From contig NZ_LZJR01000151.1 of assembly GCF_001667925.1 (NCBI RefSeq), forward strand, positions 1-63,256: a stretch of DNA of 63,256 bases, given 5' to 3'. Source of the DNA: Mycobacterium sp. E2479. GTDB lineage: Bacteria; Actinomycetota; Actinomycetes; Mycobacteriales; Mycobacteriaceae. Below the pieces are notes generated by a model. That model was not told the origin of the DNA. It searched no databases and worked only from the letters and a program-made list of their open reading frames with translations. Below are positions 42,687 to 52,700 of this stretch, piece by piece; position 1 is the stretch's first letter, and each line of letters starts with the position of its first letter. The translations under genes and the position numbers were made by a program.

Positions 42687-42765
42687 ACTGGGTAACGTTT
42701 GGCCGCACCAGCGTTGAGTACGAAACTCCAGATAATGCACGCCAGCGCCGGGATTCAGAATCCGG

Positions 42766-45700
42766 TCAGCCGGGAAATCGGACAGTGGTTCCGGGCATCA
42801 ATCGAACGACTCGACCACGGCACTCCACTTCGACGCCGTTAGCATCGCGCGGCTGCACGCTGATAATCACGCCCTTTCCGCTGACCCGCAGGTGCAAGTG
42901 CAGGCCGCGGTAGTGGATCGGGAACGCCAGCACGCCAAGCGTTTCCGGCCAATGTGGGGAGAGGATGATGCGGTCGCACCGGGTCTCCAGGCCAGTGAAG
43001 CATCGCTGCATGAGGTCGACGCTGCCGGCCATGGCCGCGAGATGTACGCCTTCGGACGTCGTGCCGCCCTGGATGTCGGAGACGTCGGAGGTGAGTGCTT
43101 GTTGAAAAAATTCCATGGCCCGATCACGGTTCGCTCGGGCAAGTACCCAGGTATGCACCACACCGCTGAGCGTCGATCCGTGCGACGTGCGAGCCAGATA
43201 GTAGTCCACCATTTCGGGGATCTTGTCGGCTCTGAAGTGATAGCCAAGCCGGTCCAGTAGCTCACACAATTCCGTTGCCGACATCAGGTAGAGCAGCATC
43301 AGCACGTCGGCCTGCTTGGAGGCCTTGTATCGGTTCACGTCGTCGTTCTCCGCCTCGAGGATGCGGTCGAGGCGTTGGATGTTGCCGTACTGCCGCCGGT
43401 AACCGTCCCAATCTAGTTCCTCCAAGTCGCCGTATCCCTCGAACTGACTGATGATCCCGTCATGGAACGGGACGCACATCCGTCGACTCACCTCTTCCCA
43501 ATGCGCTAATTCGGCAGTGCGCAGTCCCAGCGTTTCCTGCAAGTCGAGTCGGTTCGGCAGCGGCAACAATTTCAATGCATCGAGGGCGCGCAAAATCACC
43601 CAGACCGCCATCACGTTGGTGTACGCGTTGTTGTCGATGCCGTCGTAAGGCGCGTCCGGGTAGCCCGAGTGAAATTCGTCGGGCCCGATGACCCCTCGGA
43701 TGCTGTAGCGTTTGCCTTCCTCGTCGTAGCTGGTCCGACTTACCCAGAAGCGCGCGATCTCGGCCAGCACCTCTGCGCCGTAGTCGATCAGGTAGGCGAG
43801 ATCTCCGGTGACCTGATAGAACTTCCACGAGCTATAGGCGACGGCGATGCCGATGTGATGTGCCCGTGCGCTGGAGTCGGGGTTCCACCGGCCGCTGCGC
43901 GGATTCAGATGCAGACGTTGGCTTTCCTCGCGTCCATCGCTGCCGGATTGCCACGGGAACATCGCACCGGAGTACCCCGCCGCCTTGGCGGCATGACGCG
44001 CCTCGGGTAGGCGACGGTATCGGTATCCCAGTAGCGACCGGGTGACCATAGGGAGCCGGAGATTGAGCACCGGGAAGATGAACAGCTCGTCCCAGAAAAT
44101 GTGCCCGCGATAAGCCTCACCATGCAGTCCGCGAGCCGGCACCCCGACATCGAGGTCGGAGCTGTTGGGTGAAACCGTCTGCAGCAGATGCAGGAGATGC
44201 AGTCGCAGTATGCGCGATTCCTCGGTGAAGTCTGCGAACTCGATAGACAGGCGCTCCCACAGATGCGCCCATTCGGTGACATGCCCGGCGCGTAACTCGG
44301 CAAAGTGTCCCAGCCGGCTCAGCCAGCGCTGCGCATCGACAGCGGGTTCTGATGTCGCGACGTCGCGCCCGGTGAACAGGGTCACAACCTTCTCCACCGT
44401 CAACGCGTCGCCCGTCGACAGTTCGACCGCGATATCGTGCCCGATCTCTGCGCCGTCGTCGACGGGCCGGTAGCTTGCCGGCACGGGACTCGCGTTACGC
44501 CACACGATGCTTCGCGCCGCCATGGCGATGGGAATACGCGATTGGTTTGTTTGAACGGCCAACAGCACAGAGTTGTCCGAGACCTGTCGCTTTTCGATCA
44601 ACTCGAGATGATCGTTGGCCAAATCCCGATACCGCTCGACGAGCGAGTTCGTGACGCCGCCGTCCAGTGTCGAGCGAATCTCTAGCATCCCGGACCAGTC
44701 CTCGGCGACGATCGTCGTCTGCAATGCGGCGACGTGGGGCATGTGCATCGCGACGAATCGTTGCTGCTTCAGCGAACTGGTGCGCCCGGCACCGTCGCGG
44801 AAGCGCACCTCCCGCGTCAGCACCGCGCCACGCAGGTCGAGTGTCTGTCGGTAGGACAGCACACTGACCGCGTCGATGTCGAACCAGCTACCGCCGTCGA
44901 CCCGGAAGGTCAGGGCAAGCCAATTAGGCAGGTTGACCAGACTCTCGTTGTCGATAGTCGTACCCGATACGTCGTCGACGAGACGGTTATACACCCCCGC
45001 GGCATAGCTGCCGGGATAATGCACCTGGCCGGCTTTCGATTCGGGTGCGGCCCCCCTGGTGGCGAAGTAGCCATTTCCTAACGTGCACAACGACTCACGA
45101 AGCTTCTCGCTTTGCGGATCGTATCCCTCGTAGGTGAAATCCCATGCCTTGGCGGATGTCTGATGTTTATTCGCCAGCCAATTCGACCCGCGCTGGACGA
45201 ACTCGTGCACTTGATGGGGACTCTGCAGAGCAAAACGGGCCGCCGTCTTGCGGTCGCTGTCTTCGTCGTGGCGTACGATGATCCCGATGCCGTCGAATTC
45301 GACTGCGTCGAAGGCGTCTTCGTCGGTGAAATCGTCTCCGATGTAAATCGGCAGCAGGGAGCCCTCGGCGTCGATGCGATCACGAATCCAGGCCAGCGTG
45401 GTCCCTTTGTTCCAGTCGATATCCGGCCGCAGCTCGACGAGCATGCGCCCGTTCGTCACACGCAGGCCATCGCGCTGCCCGAGTTTGTGTGTGGCAGAGA
45501 GAATCTCGCCGATGTGTTGCGTCGCGACCTGGCGATAGTGAACGGCGACGGCAAAGCGCTTGTGTTCTACCCTTACTCCCGGAATCTCCGTCAGGATCTC
45601 ACGTAACTCCGCCGCCGCACCTTCGAGAACACCGACGGCGGCAGCGGCCGCTTCATTTCGGTGATACGTGCCGTCCGGTTCGGTCAGCTCAAAACCGTGG

Positions 45701-46416
45701 CTGCCCGCGTACCAAATACCCGGTATCGCTACCCGGCTGCGGATATCGGCGAGGTCACGATCGCTCAGTATGGCGACAGGACATTGCGATGCAAGACTTT
45801 CCAACGCTTTGCGAGCTTCGACGACAAGGGCAGCGGAGCCGGGATCGTCAACGATGGGGGCTAACGTTCCGTCAAAGTCGAGGAATAACACCGGTTCTCG
45901 GGCGCCGAGGACCCCGACGATCTGACCGTATGACTCCACGGCATCGGGGAGCTGCGAGATTCGCCTGCCGCCCACGCGAACTGCGACTTCGTCCGGGTGC
46001 GTGACCACCACGTCGGCGCCACACGCCAGTAGTCGGTCGGCACTCACGGCATCGACACCGACGACGAACGCGAAACCGCCGTCACGAGCTGCCGCTATGC
46101 CGGCACCGGCGCCGTCGACCACAACCGACCGTTGCGGACGCACACCGAGTTGGCGAACAATTTCTGGGAGGGAGGCGGCAGGGTCTCCATCGACACAGAC
46201 GCCGAAGAGGTCGTCGATCCCGGCGGATTTCAAGAGCTGTCGACCGCCCGGGAACATGGAGTAGACCGCGGTGGCCAGCCCGACCTCGCGCAGCTTTCGC
46301 ACCAGACCGATTGTCGACTCCGACGCCTGAACAGCATCGGTGGCGGTCACCACAGCGTCGAGGTTGAAGATCACGGCGTCGTGGTAGCGCGGGTCCACGG
46401 TGACCGGCAGCGTCAT
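42766..46416 (-). CDS. otsB1: OtsB1-type protein: degenerate HAD, trehalose-6-phosphate phosphatase, GH65 domain
   Basis: A 1216-residue three-part protein. Residues about 10-165 are a HAD-like domain whose nucleophile position is Asn18 (FNLDAV) and which lacks a cap. Residues about 172-420 are a trehalose-6-phosphate phosphatase with DFDGTL at 180-185 and GDDFTDEDAF. The remainder is a GH65 disaccharide-phosphorylase fold with proposed acid Glu914 in IGPDEFHSGY. The architecture matches Rv2006 of M. tuberculosis, a DosR-regulon gene of 1327 residues by memory; the difference lies in the N-terminal domain. Start ATG 46416 overlaps the pfkB stop (ATGA). Confidence 0.9.
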   Translation of the reverse strand: MTLPVTVDPRYHDAVIFNLDAVVTATDAVQASESTIGLVRKLREVGLATAVYSMFPGGRQLLKSAGIDDLFGVCVDGDPAASLPEIVRQLGVRPQRSVVVDGAGAGIAAARDGGFAFVVGVDAVSADRLLACGADVVVTHPDEVAVRVGGRRISQLPDAVESYGQIVGVLGAREPVLFLDFDGTLAPIVDDPGSAALVVEARKALESLASQCPVAILSDRDLADIRSRVAIPGIWYAGSHGFELTEPDGTYHRNEAAAAAVGVLEGAAAELREILTEIPGVRVEHKRFAVAVHYRQVATQHIGEILSATHKLGQRDGLRVTNGRMLVELRPDIDWNKGTTLAWIRDRIDAEGSLLPIYIGDDFTDEDAFDAVEFDGIGIIVRHDEDSDRKTAARFALQSPHQVHEFVQRGSNWLANKHQTSAKAWDFTYEGYDPQSEKLRESLCTLGNGYFATRGAAPESKAGQVHYPGSYAAGVYNRLVDDVSGTTIDNESLVNLPNWLALTFRVDGGSWFDIDAVSVLSYRQTLDLRGAVLTREVRFRDGAGRTSSLKQQRFVAMHMPHVAALQTTIVAEDWSGMLEIRSTLDGGVTNSLVERYRDLANDHLELIEKRQVSDNSVLLAVQTNQSRIPIAMAARSIVWRNASPVPASYRPVDDGAEIGHDIAVELSTGDALTVEKVVTLFTGRDVATSEPAVDAQRWLSRLGHFAELRAGHVTEWAHLWERLSIEFADFTEESRILRLHLLHLLQTVSPNSSDLDVGVPARGLHGEAYRGHIFWDELFIFPVLNLRLPMVTRSLLGYRYRRLPEARHAAKAAGYSGAMFPWQSGSDGREESQRLHLNPRSGRWNPDSSARAHHIGIAVAYSSWKFYQVTGDLAYLIDYGAEVLAEIARFWVSRTSYDEEGKRYSIRGVIGPDEFHSGYPDAPYDGIDNNAYTNVMAVWVILRALDALKLLPLPNRLDLQETLGLRTAELAHWEEVSRRMCVPFHDGIISQFEGYGDLEELDWDGYRRQYGNIQRLDRILEAENDDVNRYKASKQADVLMLLYLMSATELCELLDRLGYHFRADKIPEMVDYYLARTSHGSTLSGVVHTWVLARANRDRAMEFFQQALTSDVSDIQGGTTSEGVHLAAMAGSVDLMQRCFTGLETRCDRIILSPHWPETLGVLAFPIHYRGLHLHLRVSGKGVIISVQPRDANGVEVECRGRVVRLMPGTTVRFPG

Positions 46417-47411
46417 GGCGATGTCTCTGGTCGAGCAGGAAACCATGGCCCGTCGATATCTATGGGGTCGGCGACCACGTCGAAAAAGCGCTCGACATCT
46501 TCCCGGATGCAGGGCGCGGTGCCGGGAGTAAGCAACATGGCCGAACCGGCAGCGATGCCCAGTCGCATCGCCTTGTCGAGTTGCCAGCCGCGCTTGAGGC
46601 CGACAGTAATGCCCGCGGTCATGGCGTCCCCAGCGCCCACACCGCTGCCGGACGACACCTCGACAGCAGAATAGCGTTGGCTGCCATGCGGTGTGGCAAG
46701 CAGAGCACCGTCGGCACCAAGTGACACGACGACAAATTGAGCGCAGCCGCGGTCGATGAGTTCGTGCGCAGCGGCTAGCTGTTCCGGCTCTGTGATGAGC
46801 TCCCGTCCGACGCATTCGCGTAGTTCTCGCACGCTCGCCTTGAGCAGATGGACCCCAGAAGAGATATGCCGTAATCCACCCCCAGACGTGTCGAGAATCA
46901 GCGGCACACCACGCTCGCGACAGATGTCGGCGACCCGCTGATAGAAGTCGGTAGGCACGCCGGGCGGCAAGCTGCCGCTCGCCACCACGAAGTCTGCGGA
47001 TCCTGCCGCGGCGCTGAGCTTCTCGAGACACGCAAGCTGCTCGGCTTCAGTGAGCCGCGGGCCCGGAAGCACGAAACGGTACTGCTTCCCGGTGCTGCGC
47101 TCGTCGACGGTGAAGCTTTCTCTGGTGGAGTGCGCCACGGGGATCCGCAGTACCGGAACTCCTGACTCAGCGATCAGATCCGTTACCTTGTCGCCGGCGT
47201 GGCCGCCCGCGGGGAAGAGCGCCAATACCGATTCGCCGAGCACATGGGCGATTCGCGCGACGTTGATACCGCCGCCGCCGGGATCGTAGCGGGGTGGCCC
47301 ACACCGCAATTTGTCGGTGGGAATGACCCGATCAGTGTCCGTAGTGATGTCGACCGCCGGATTCATCGTCAGGGTCACAATCGTGGATTTCGATTTCGTC
47401 GGTGAATTCAT
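46413..47411 (-). CDS. pfkB: PfkB-family sugar kinase (phosphofructokinase B)
   Basis: A 332-residue ribokinase-fold kinase. The N-terminal PfkB signature GGGGINVARIAHVLG is near 45, the catalytic Asp is Asp262 in GSGVGAGDAMTAG, and the substrate-binding pattern TMNPAVD opens the fold. It would phosphorylate fructose-6-phosphate or tagatose-6-phosphate. It resembles Rv2029c, a DosR-regulon gene. Translation is coupled to OtsB1. ATG 47411 is chosen; the region to its right holds the promoter. Confidence 0.92.
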   Translation of the reverse strand: MNSPTKSKSTIVTLTMNPAVDITTDTDRVIPTDKLRCGPPRYDPGGGGINVARIAHVLGESVLALFPAGGHAGDKVTDLIAESGVPVLRIPVAHSTRESFTVDERSTGKQYRFVLPGPRLTEAEQLACLEKLSAAAGSADFVVASGSLPPGVPTDFYQRVADICRERGVPLILDTSGGGLRHISSGVHLLKASVRELRECVGRELITEPEQLAAAHELIDRGCAQFVVVSLGADGALLATPHGSQRYSAVEVSSGSGVGAGDAMTAGITVGLKRGWQLDKAMRLGIAAGSAMLLTPGTAPCIREDVERFFDVVADPIDIDGPWFPARPETSP

Positions 47412-47991
47412 CTCGCTACACCGGATTCAGCGCTTGGCGGTAGAGAGCGGCACTCGCGGTGACGCCCGGCCGCGGCCAGCCGGGCGCGAAACGGCGCCGC
47501 GGGTCCATCACCCTCCATCACCAACCAGCCTTTTGCCATCGTTGCTCTCCTTCGCTTTCACAGGATGGGTCGCGACGGCATTGGGCAACAGAGCATTGAG
47601 ACCCTATTGCGGAGCCCATTGAACTCAGCCGCTTGATGACATCCGGCAGGTAGATCGGTGACTTACGGCCCTCCGGACCGGCGAGTCGATGGTGGACGCT
47701 TGCGCAGTGGCCAACCCGCGAGCGCGCCCGTCAGCGCCAATGCGGTGACTCGTTTGCGCGACATCCAGTCAGCGCAGCCGGACGACCATTTGGCTGCAGC
47801 GGTAAGTTAGGTACGCGCCGCAACCACGTCAAGAGTCGTCGTACGGCCGCGATGTCAAGTTGCGCGCCCGACACCGTTCGACGCGAACCTGTATTAGATG
47901 AGCGCTCTTGTCGAGGAGGCAGAATCTCGTTTGTTTGGGTAATCCCCAGTGAACTCCAGTGATGGACTTCGCAGCTAGATGAGGAGCTCTC
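47412..47991. other. Intergenic region upstream of pfkB, no gene seen
   Basis: I find no convincing gene in these 580 bases. Open stretches lack family features or initiation sites. It should hold the pfkB promoter on the minus strand and that of the secreted repeat protein on the plus strand (AGGAG-like sequence at 47980-47986). I looked for DosR-type palindromes here and found none convincing. Confidence 0.5.
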
Positions 47992-48480
47992 ATGACCTAT
48001 CGCCGTCTTGCTTGGGCGCTCTGCGCGATGGTGGCGGCGGCCATCATTCCCGTCGAGGCCCATGGCGAGCCTCCGACGAAATGTCTGACCAACACTCCCA
48101 AGGGCAAGCAGGTCTACGTGCCCTGCGATCTGCTCAACGCCGGCGCCAATTTCCCGCCGGGGCAGCGGTGTCCCCCACCGCTCGAGCAGTATCCGAAAGA
48201 TGTGGCGGACTGGTGCGGCGAAGGACCAGGCCTTGCGAGTCCTACGCCCTCGACTCCTCCGACTCCCGCGAGTCCTACGACCCCAACGAGTCCGGCGAGT
48301 CCGACGACCTCAACGAGTCCGACGAGTCCGACGACCTCAACGAGTCCGACGACCTCAACGAGTCCGACGACCTCAACGACCCCGGCGAGTCCTACGAGCC
48401 CGGCGACCTCAACGAGTCCGACGAGCCCGACGACCTCAACGAGTCCTGCGAGCCCCGCGTCCCCGGGCAATTCGCGGTGA
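47992..48480 (+). CDS. Secreted protein with long Pro/Ser/Thr repeat tail
   Basis: A 162-residue exported protein. The signal peptide (MTYRRLAWALCAMVAAAII to about residue 24, cleavage near AHG) precedes a small domain of about 55 residues with four Cys (KCLTN, VPCDLL, QRCPPP, DWCGEG), probably two disulfides. From residue 82 to the end the protein is made of repeated SPT/TTS/TSP triplets. Such tails are typical O-mannosylated stalks in mycobacteria. Function is unknown. Length variation between strains is expected from the repeat DNA. Confidence 0.78.
   Translation: MTYRRLAWALCAMVAAAIIPVEAHGEPPTKCLTNTPKGKQVYVPCDLLNAGANFPPGQRCPPPLEQYPKDVADWCGEGPGLASPTPSTPPTPASPTTPTSPASPTTSTSPTSPTTSTSPTTSTSPTTSTTPASPTSPATSTSPTSPTTSTSPASPASPGNSR
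48237..48470 (+). repeat. Degenerate 9-base tandem repeat (ACGAGTCCG type)
   Basis: About 26 units of a 9-base pattern such as ACGAGTCCG and ACGACCTCA repeat within the 3' half of the secreted-protein gene. Because the unit is a multiple of three, copy-number changes keep the frame. More than one plus-strand frame stays open across the repeat. Confidence 0.85.
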
Positions 48481-48570
48481 ACCGCTGAAGAAATTCGCCG
48501 CCGAGGAGGACTTCGTGCCGTGCGACGGGTCTTGACGCCATCAAACCCGGAAAAGCCAAACCGCAGGTAA

Positions 48571-49599
48571 TCAGCGGAAGCGGACGTTCAGCGTCGCCAA
48601 ACCGAAGATCTTTCGGCCACTGGACTTCGCCCCAACAAGCACGACACCGGTGCGCGTCGCCGGGTCCAGTGACTTGACCTTGCCGCTGAACTCGATGTCG
48701 CAGCCTTCCTTGGCCGACACGATCGCCGGCGCCGAGAGCCGTACCGCATAGCGGGTAACCGCACCGGGGTCGCCTGTCCATGTGGAGGCGAAACCGGCTC
48801 CTAGCCCCATGGTGAGCATTCCGTGGGCGATCACGTCGGGCAGGCCGGCCAGCTTGGCGATCTCCTCGTCCCAGTGGATCGGATTGGCGTCGCCGGCCAC
48901 GCCGGCATAGTTCACCAGGTCCCCGCGAGACAGTCGGGTGTGACGCACCGGTAGCTCGTCGCCAACCTTCAGGTCATCGAAGGACGGCGTCCCCGGCGTG
49001 CGAGTGCTGCCCTGCTCGGCGATCCGAATCTCGCCCTCGCGGCGCACCGTCTTCTCATACGCGTCATCGGCTTCACCGACTGCGGTGAGGTCCACGTCAT
49101 GCATCATGATGTTCGGCACGGCCAACTTGATCGCCGGATCGACATCCTCGGCGGTGACTCCCACAACGGTGGTGTGCAGGGTGTGCACTCGCTCGCCGGC
49201 TGCGTCGGTGAAAGTGTTGGTCACCGTGATCAGGTCCCTGCCGGCGATCCTGCGCACCGACGTCAGTTCGACGTCAATGTGCAGTTCGTCGCCGGCCACG
49301 ATCGGGCGGTGCTGCTCGAAAAGCTCTTCGGTCTGCATGTAGGTGTCGTAGCCGACGACAACCTGTTCGAACATGCGGCGATTGCAGGTCATGCCAGGCG
49401 TCGACGTGAACGTCAGCGGCGCCACCAGGTCCGAATAGCCCAGCTCGGCGGCGGCGGCGACGTCCCAATGCGCTGGGTGATAGTCCTGGACCGCGCGGGC
49501 GTACTCGCGTAACTTTTCGCGGCCGACCAGGTAGGTGCCGTCCATCTGGTAGTAGTGGCCGACCCGCGATTCGAGCGCCGACACTTCTGCTGTGGTCAT
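48571..49599 (-). CDS. Fused HadA-HadB-type (3R)-hydroxyacyl dehydratase
   Basis: A 342-residue double-hotdog protein. Residues about 10-165 resemble HadA (REKLREYARAVQDYHPAHW; LGYSDLVAPLTFTSTPG) and 195-342 resemble HadB, with the catalytic hydratase segment YAGVAGDANPIHWDEEIAK (Asp and His) and AHGMLTMGLGAG. HadAB dehydrates 3-hydroxyacyl-ACP in mycolic acid synthesis; here both are joined in one chain. I start at ATG 49599 (MTTAEVSALES). It is divergent from the P450 gene with 126 bases between. Confidence 0.9.
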   Translation of the reverse strand: MTTAEVSALESRVGHYYQMDGTYLVGREKLREYARAVQDYHPAHWDVAAAAELGYSDLVAPLTFTSTPGMTCNRRMFEQVVVGYDTYMQTEELFEQHRPIVAGDELHIDVELTSVRRIAGRDLITVTNTFTDAAGERVHTLHTTVVGVTAEDVDPAIKLAVPNIMMHDVDLTAVGEADDAYEKTVRREGEIRIAEQGSTRTPGTPSFDDLKVGDELPVRHTRLSRGDLVNYAGVAGDANPIHWDEEIAKLAGLPDVIAHGMLTMGLGAGFASTWTGDPGAVTRYAVRLSAPAIVSAKEGCDIEFSGKVKSLDPATRTGVVLVGAKSSGRKIFGLATLNVRFR

Positions 49600-49725
49600 G
49601 AATTGCTCAACTTTTCTATCGGCCAGTTCGGTGGGGCCGACCAAAGCACAGTAACGCGCGTTGCGCCGACGATGACGTCCGCAGATTCCTGACGAGGCTG
49701 TCGTGTCGAAACCTATGCTGCCCGC

Positions 49726-52700
49726 ATGACCGAGTTCCGTGCCTCGTCCCCGCCGGATCTTCCCGGCATCCCCTCGGCCGAGGGTCGGTTGCCCGGACCG
49801 GATCAGTTGGTCGGCCGACCGCGCGCGTTGGCCGTGGATTTACTCGGCGAATTACACGGTCCGCTGTTCTACGCCGACTTCAACGGCGGCTTCAGGAAGC
49901 TCTACGCGTGTTCGCTGGAGCTCGTTACCGAGCTTTGCGACGAAAGCCGGTTCGCCAAGAACCTGACGGCAACCCTTGCCCGAGTCAGGCCGTTGGCCGG
50001 TGACGGCCTGTTCACGGCCTACCACGGCGAACCGAACTGGCAGCGCGCCCACGATGTCCTGTTACCGGGCTTCAGTTACGCCGGTCTGCGCGCCTACCAC
50101 GCGGCGATGCTGGACATCAATTGCAAAATGATCGACCGGTGGGACGCCAAAGTAGGAGTCGGACCGGTAGATGTGTCGGCTGACCTGCAGAAGCTGGCCA
50201 TGGACACCGTGGCGCTCGCCGGATTCGGTTCGCGCTTCGACTCTTTCGACCGCCCCGGCCTGGCTCCGATCCCACAGAGCTTCACAACCGCACTGGGGGA
50301 ATTGTCATCTGATGCGCCGACGTCGGTGTTCAAGGAAGAGTTGACCACCCTGCACACGTTCATCGACGGGTTGATAGCCGAGCATCGATCCGGTGACCGC
50401 GAGTTTGAGGACCTGTTGGCGTTGATGCTGCAACAGGATCCGAACGGCAAACCCGTGCTGGAAACCGAGAACATCCGCAATCAGATCATGACCTTCCTGA
50501 TCGCGGGGCAGCTCACCACATCGGAGCTGATGCCCAACACGCTGTACAACATCGTCAGCGATCCGACGGTGCTGCACCGGGTGCAGGCCGAGGTGGACAC
50601 CGTGTTCGGAGCCGAAGACGACTACGTGCCCAGCTACGACGACATCGGCAAGCTGACCTATCTGCGGCAGGTCATCGATGAAACCCTACGACTGTCCCCA
50701 CCTGTGCTGCATTTCGATCGAATGGCCCTGGAAGACACTGTGATCGGTGGCAAGTATCCGATCAAGCGCGGCGAGGCGGTCACGGTGCTCACCGGCGCAT
50801 TGCACCGCCAGCCGGGCTGGGGCGACAATGTCGAACTCTTCGACCCCGGCCGCTTCGCTCCCGAACGCTCGGCTTGCCGGCCGACCGCGCTGTTCAAACC
50901 TTTCGGGACGGGCGCACGATCATGTATCGGGCGGCAGTTCGCGCTGCATGAGGCGGCCATGACAGTGGCGCGGCTGGTGCATCGCTACCGCCTCATCGAC
51001 TCCTATCACTATGTGCCGCAGTGGGAAACGCCCACCAGTCGTCGGCCGGTTGGATTCCGGCTCGACCTGCTGCGGCGCACACCGCAGGACCGCGAGACTA
51101 GCACCCCTGGCGTTGAGGCCGCGGCCAGACAGAACGCAGAGCAGCACCCGACAGCGATCAGGGCCGGCACCCGGCTGGCCATCTTTCATGGCTCGAACCT
51201 CGGTACCTGTCGCGCACTGGCCCGTCAATTCGCCGACGACGCCACGGCTTTGGGCTGCACGGCGACGGTGGCCCCCCTCGACCATGCCGTTGGTGGCTTC
51301 CCCGAAGCCGAGGCCGCCGTGATCATCGCGTCCTCTTACAACGGACAGCCGACCGACGACGCGCGCGCCTTCCTCACCTGGCTGCTCGACGCGAATACCA
51401 CACTGAACCCGGCACCCAATGTCGCGGTTCTCGGCGTGGGTGACCACAACTGGGCGGACACCTACCAGGCGATCCCGCAGCGCATCGACGAGCGCCTCGG
51501 CGAGCTGAAGGCCAACCGATTGGTTCCGCGGGCGGCGGCGGACACGTCGGGGGATATGGTCGGCGCGATCGAGGAGTTCGCGGCCGCGCTGTGGTCGTCG
51601 CTGGCCGAACGTTTCGGAGACCCCGACGCCGCGCCGGTCACGGACGCGGCCGAACCGCTTTATGAGTTGCGCCGAATCGTCGGGCCCGTGACGGCGGCGA
51701 TGGACGCACGGTCGTCGGTGATCCCGATGACCATCGTCGAGAACACCCAACTGGTCAGCCCCGGGCTGGGTCAAGCCAAAATGAATGTCCGCGTGGAGCT
51801 GCCGGACGGCGTCGACTACCAAACGGGCGACCACCTCACGGTGATGGCCGACAACCCACCCGAGGTGGTCGACGCGGTTTTGGCACAGCTCGGCATCGAC
51901 CCTGGACTGCGATTAGCGATCAATCCCCGGCGCAGCTCTCGGCGGCTCATCGCGCTCGACCGCGAGGTCAGCGCACGAGAACTGCTCACGCACTTCGTAG
52001 AATTGCGGAAACCGGTGACCAGCAGTCAATTACGCAGTCTTGCCGCGGCAAACAGCAATCCTGCAGAGCGCCAACGGCTCACCGAACTGGCCGAGAATCC
52101 AAACGGCTGCCCGCTGAGCGTGCTGGAGTGCCTAGACGAATACCCTGCTTGCGTTCTCACCGGTGCTGAACTTCTTGAGCTGCTGGATCCCATGGTGCCC
52201 AGGCACTATTCGATCGCATCGTCGTCAATGCTGTCACCACGCACCGTGGGTCTGATCGTCAGTGTGCTAGATGCGCCGGCCCGTTCCGGGCATGGTCTGT
52301 TCAAAGGTGTCGCGTCCAATTACCTCGCGACAGTCCAACCCGGACAAGTGATTCGGGCGCGCGTGGACCCGGCCCGCCAGGCGTTCCGGGCCGGTGCCGA
52401 TCCGGCCAAGAACGTGATCCTGGTCAGCGCCGGTACCGGGGTCGCACCGTTCCTCGGTTTTCTCGGTGACCGACTGGCCGTACAAGGCGCGGGTGCGCCG
52501 GTGGAGCCTGCGCTGTGCTTCTTCGGGGTGCGTGACCCAGAGGTCGATTACATCTTCCGAGACCGGTTCGAACAGGCCGAAGCCATCGGTATCGTGCGGA
52601 TGCGCCCGGCATTTTCCCGCGCGCCGCAGGATGGGGTCCGCTATGTGCAGGACCGGATCGCCGCAGACGCCGACGAGGTGTGGAACCTATTAGGTGACCC

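Noticed and set aside
40620..42695. A 691-codon open frame on the plus strand opposite ppsA
   Set aside because: It is a shadow of PEP synthase, which has every catalytic motif on the minus strand.
47412..47640. DosR box upstream of pfkB
   Set aside because: Only scattered GGGC/GACCC fragments with the wrong spacing were seen, although one would be expected from the gene's family.
47992..48480. Tandem repeats as a CRISPR array
   Set aside because: The units are contiguous 9-base coding repeats without spacers, and there are no cas genes.
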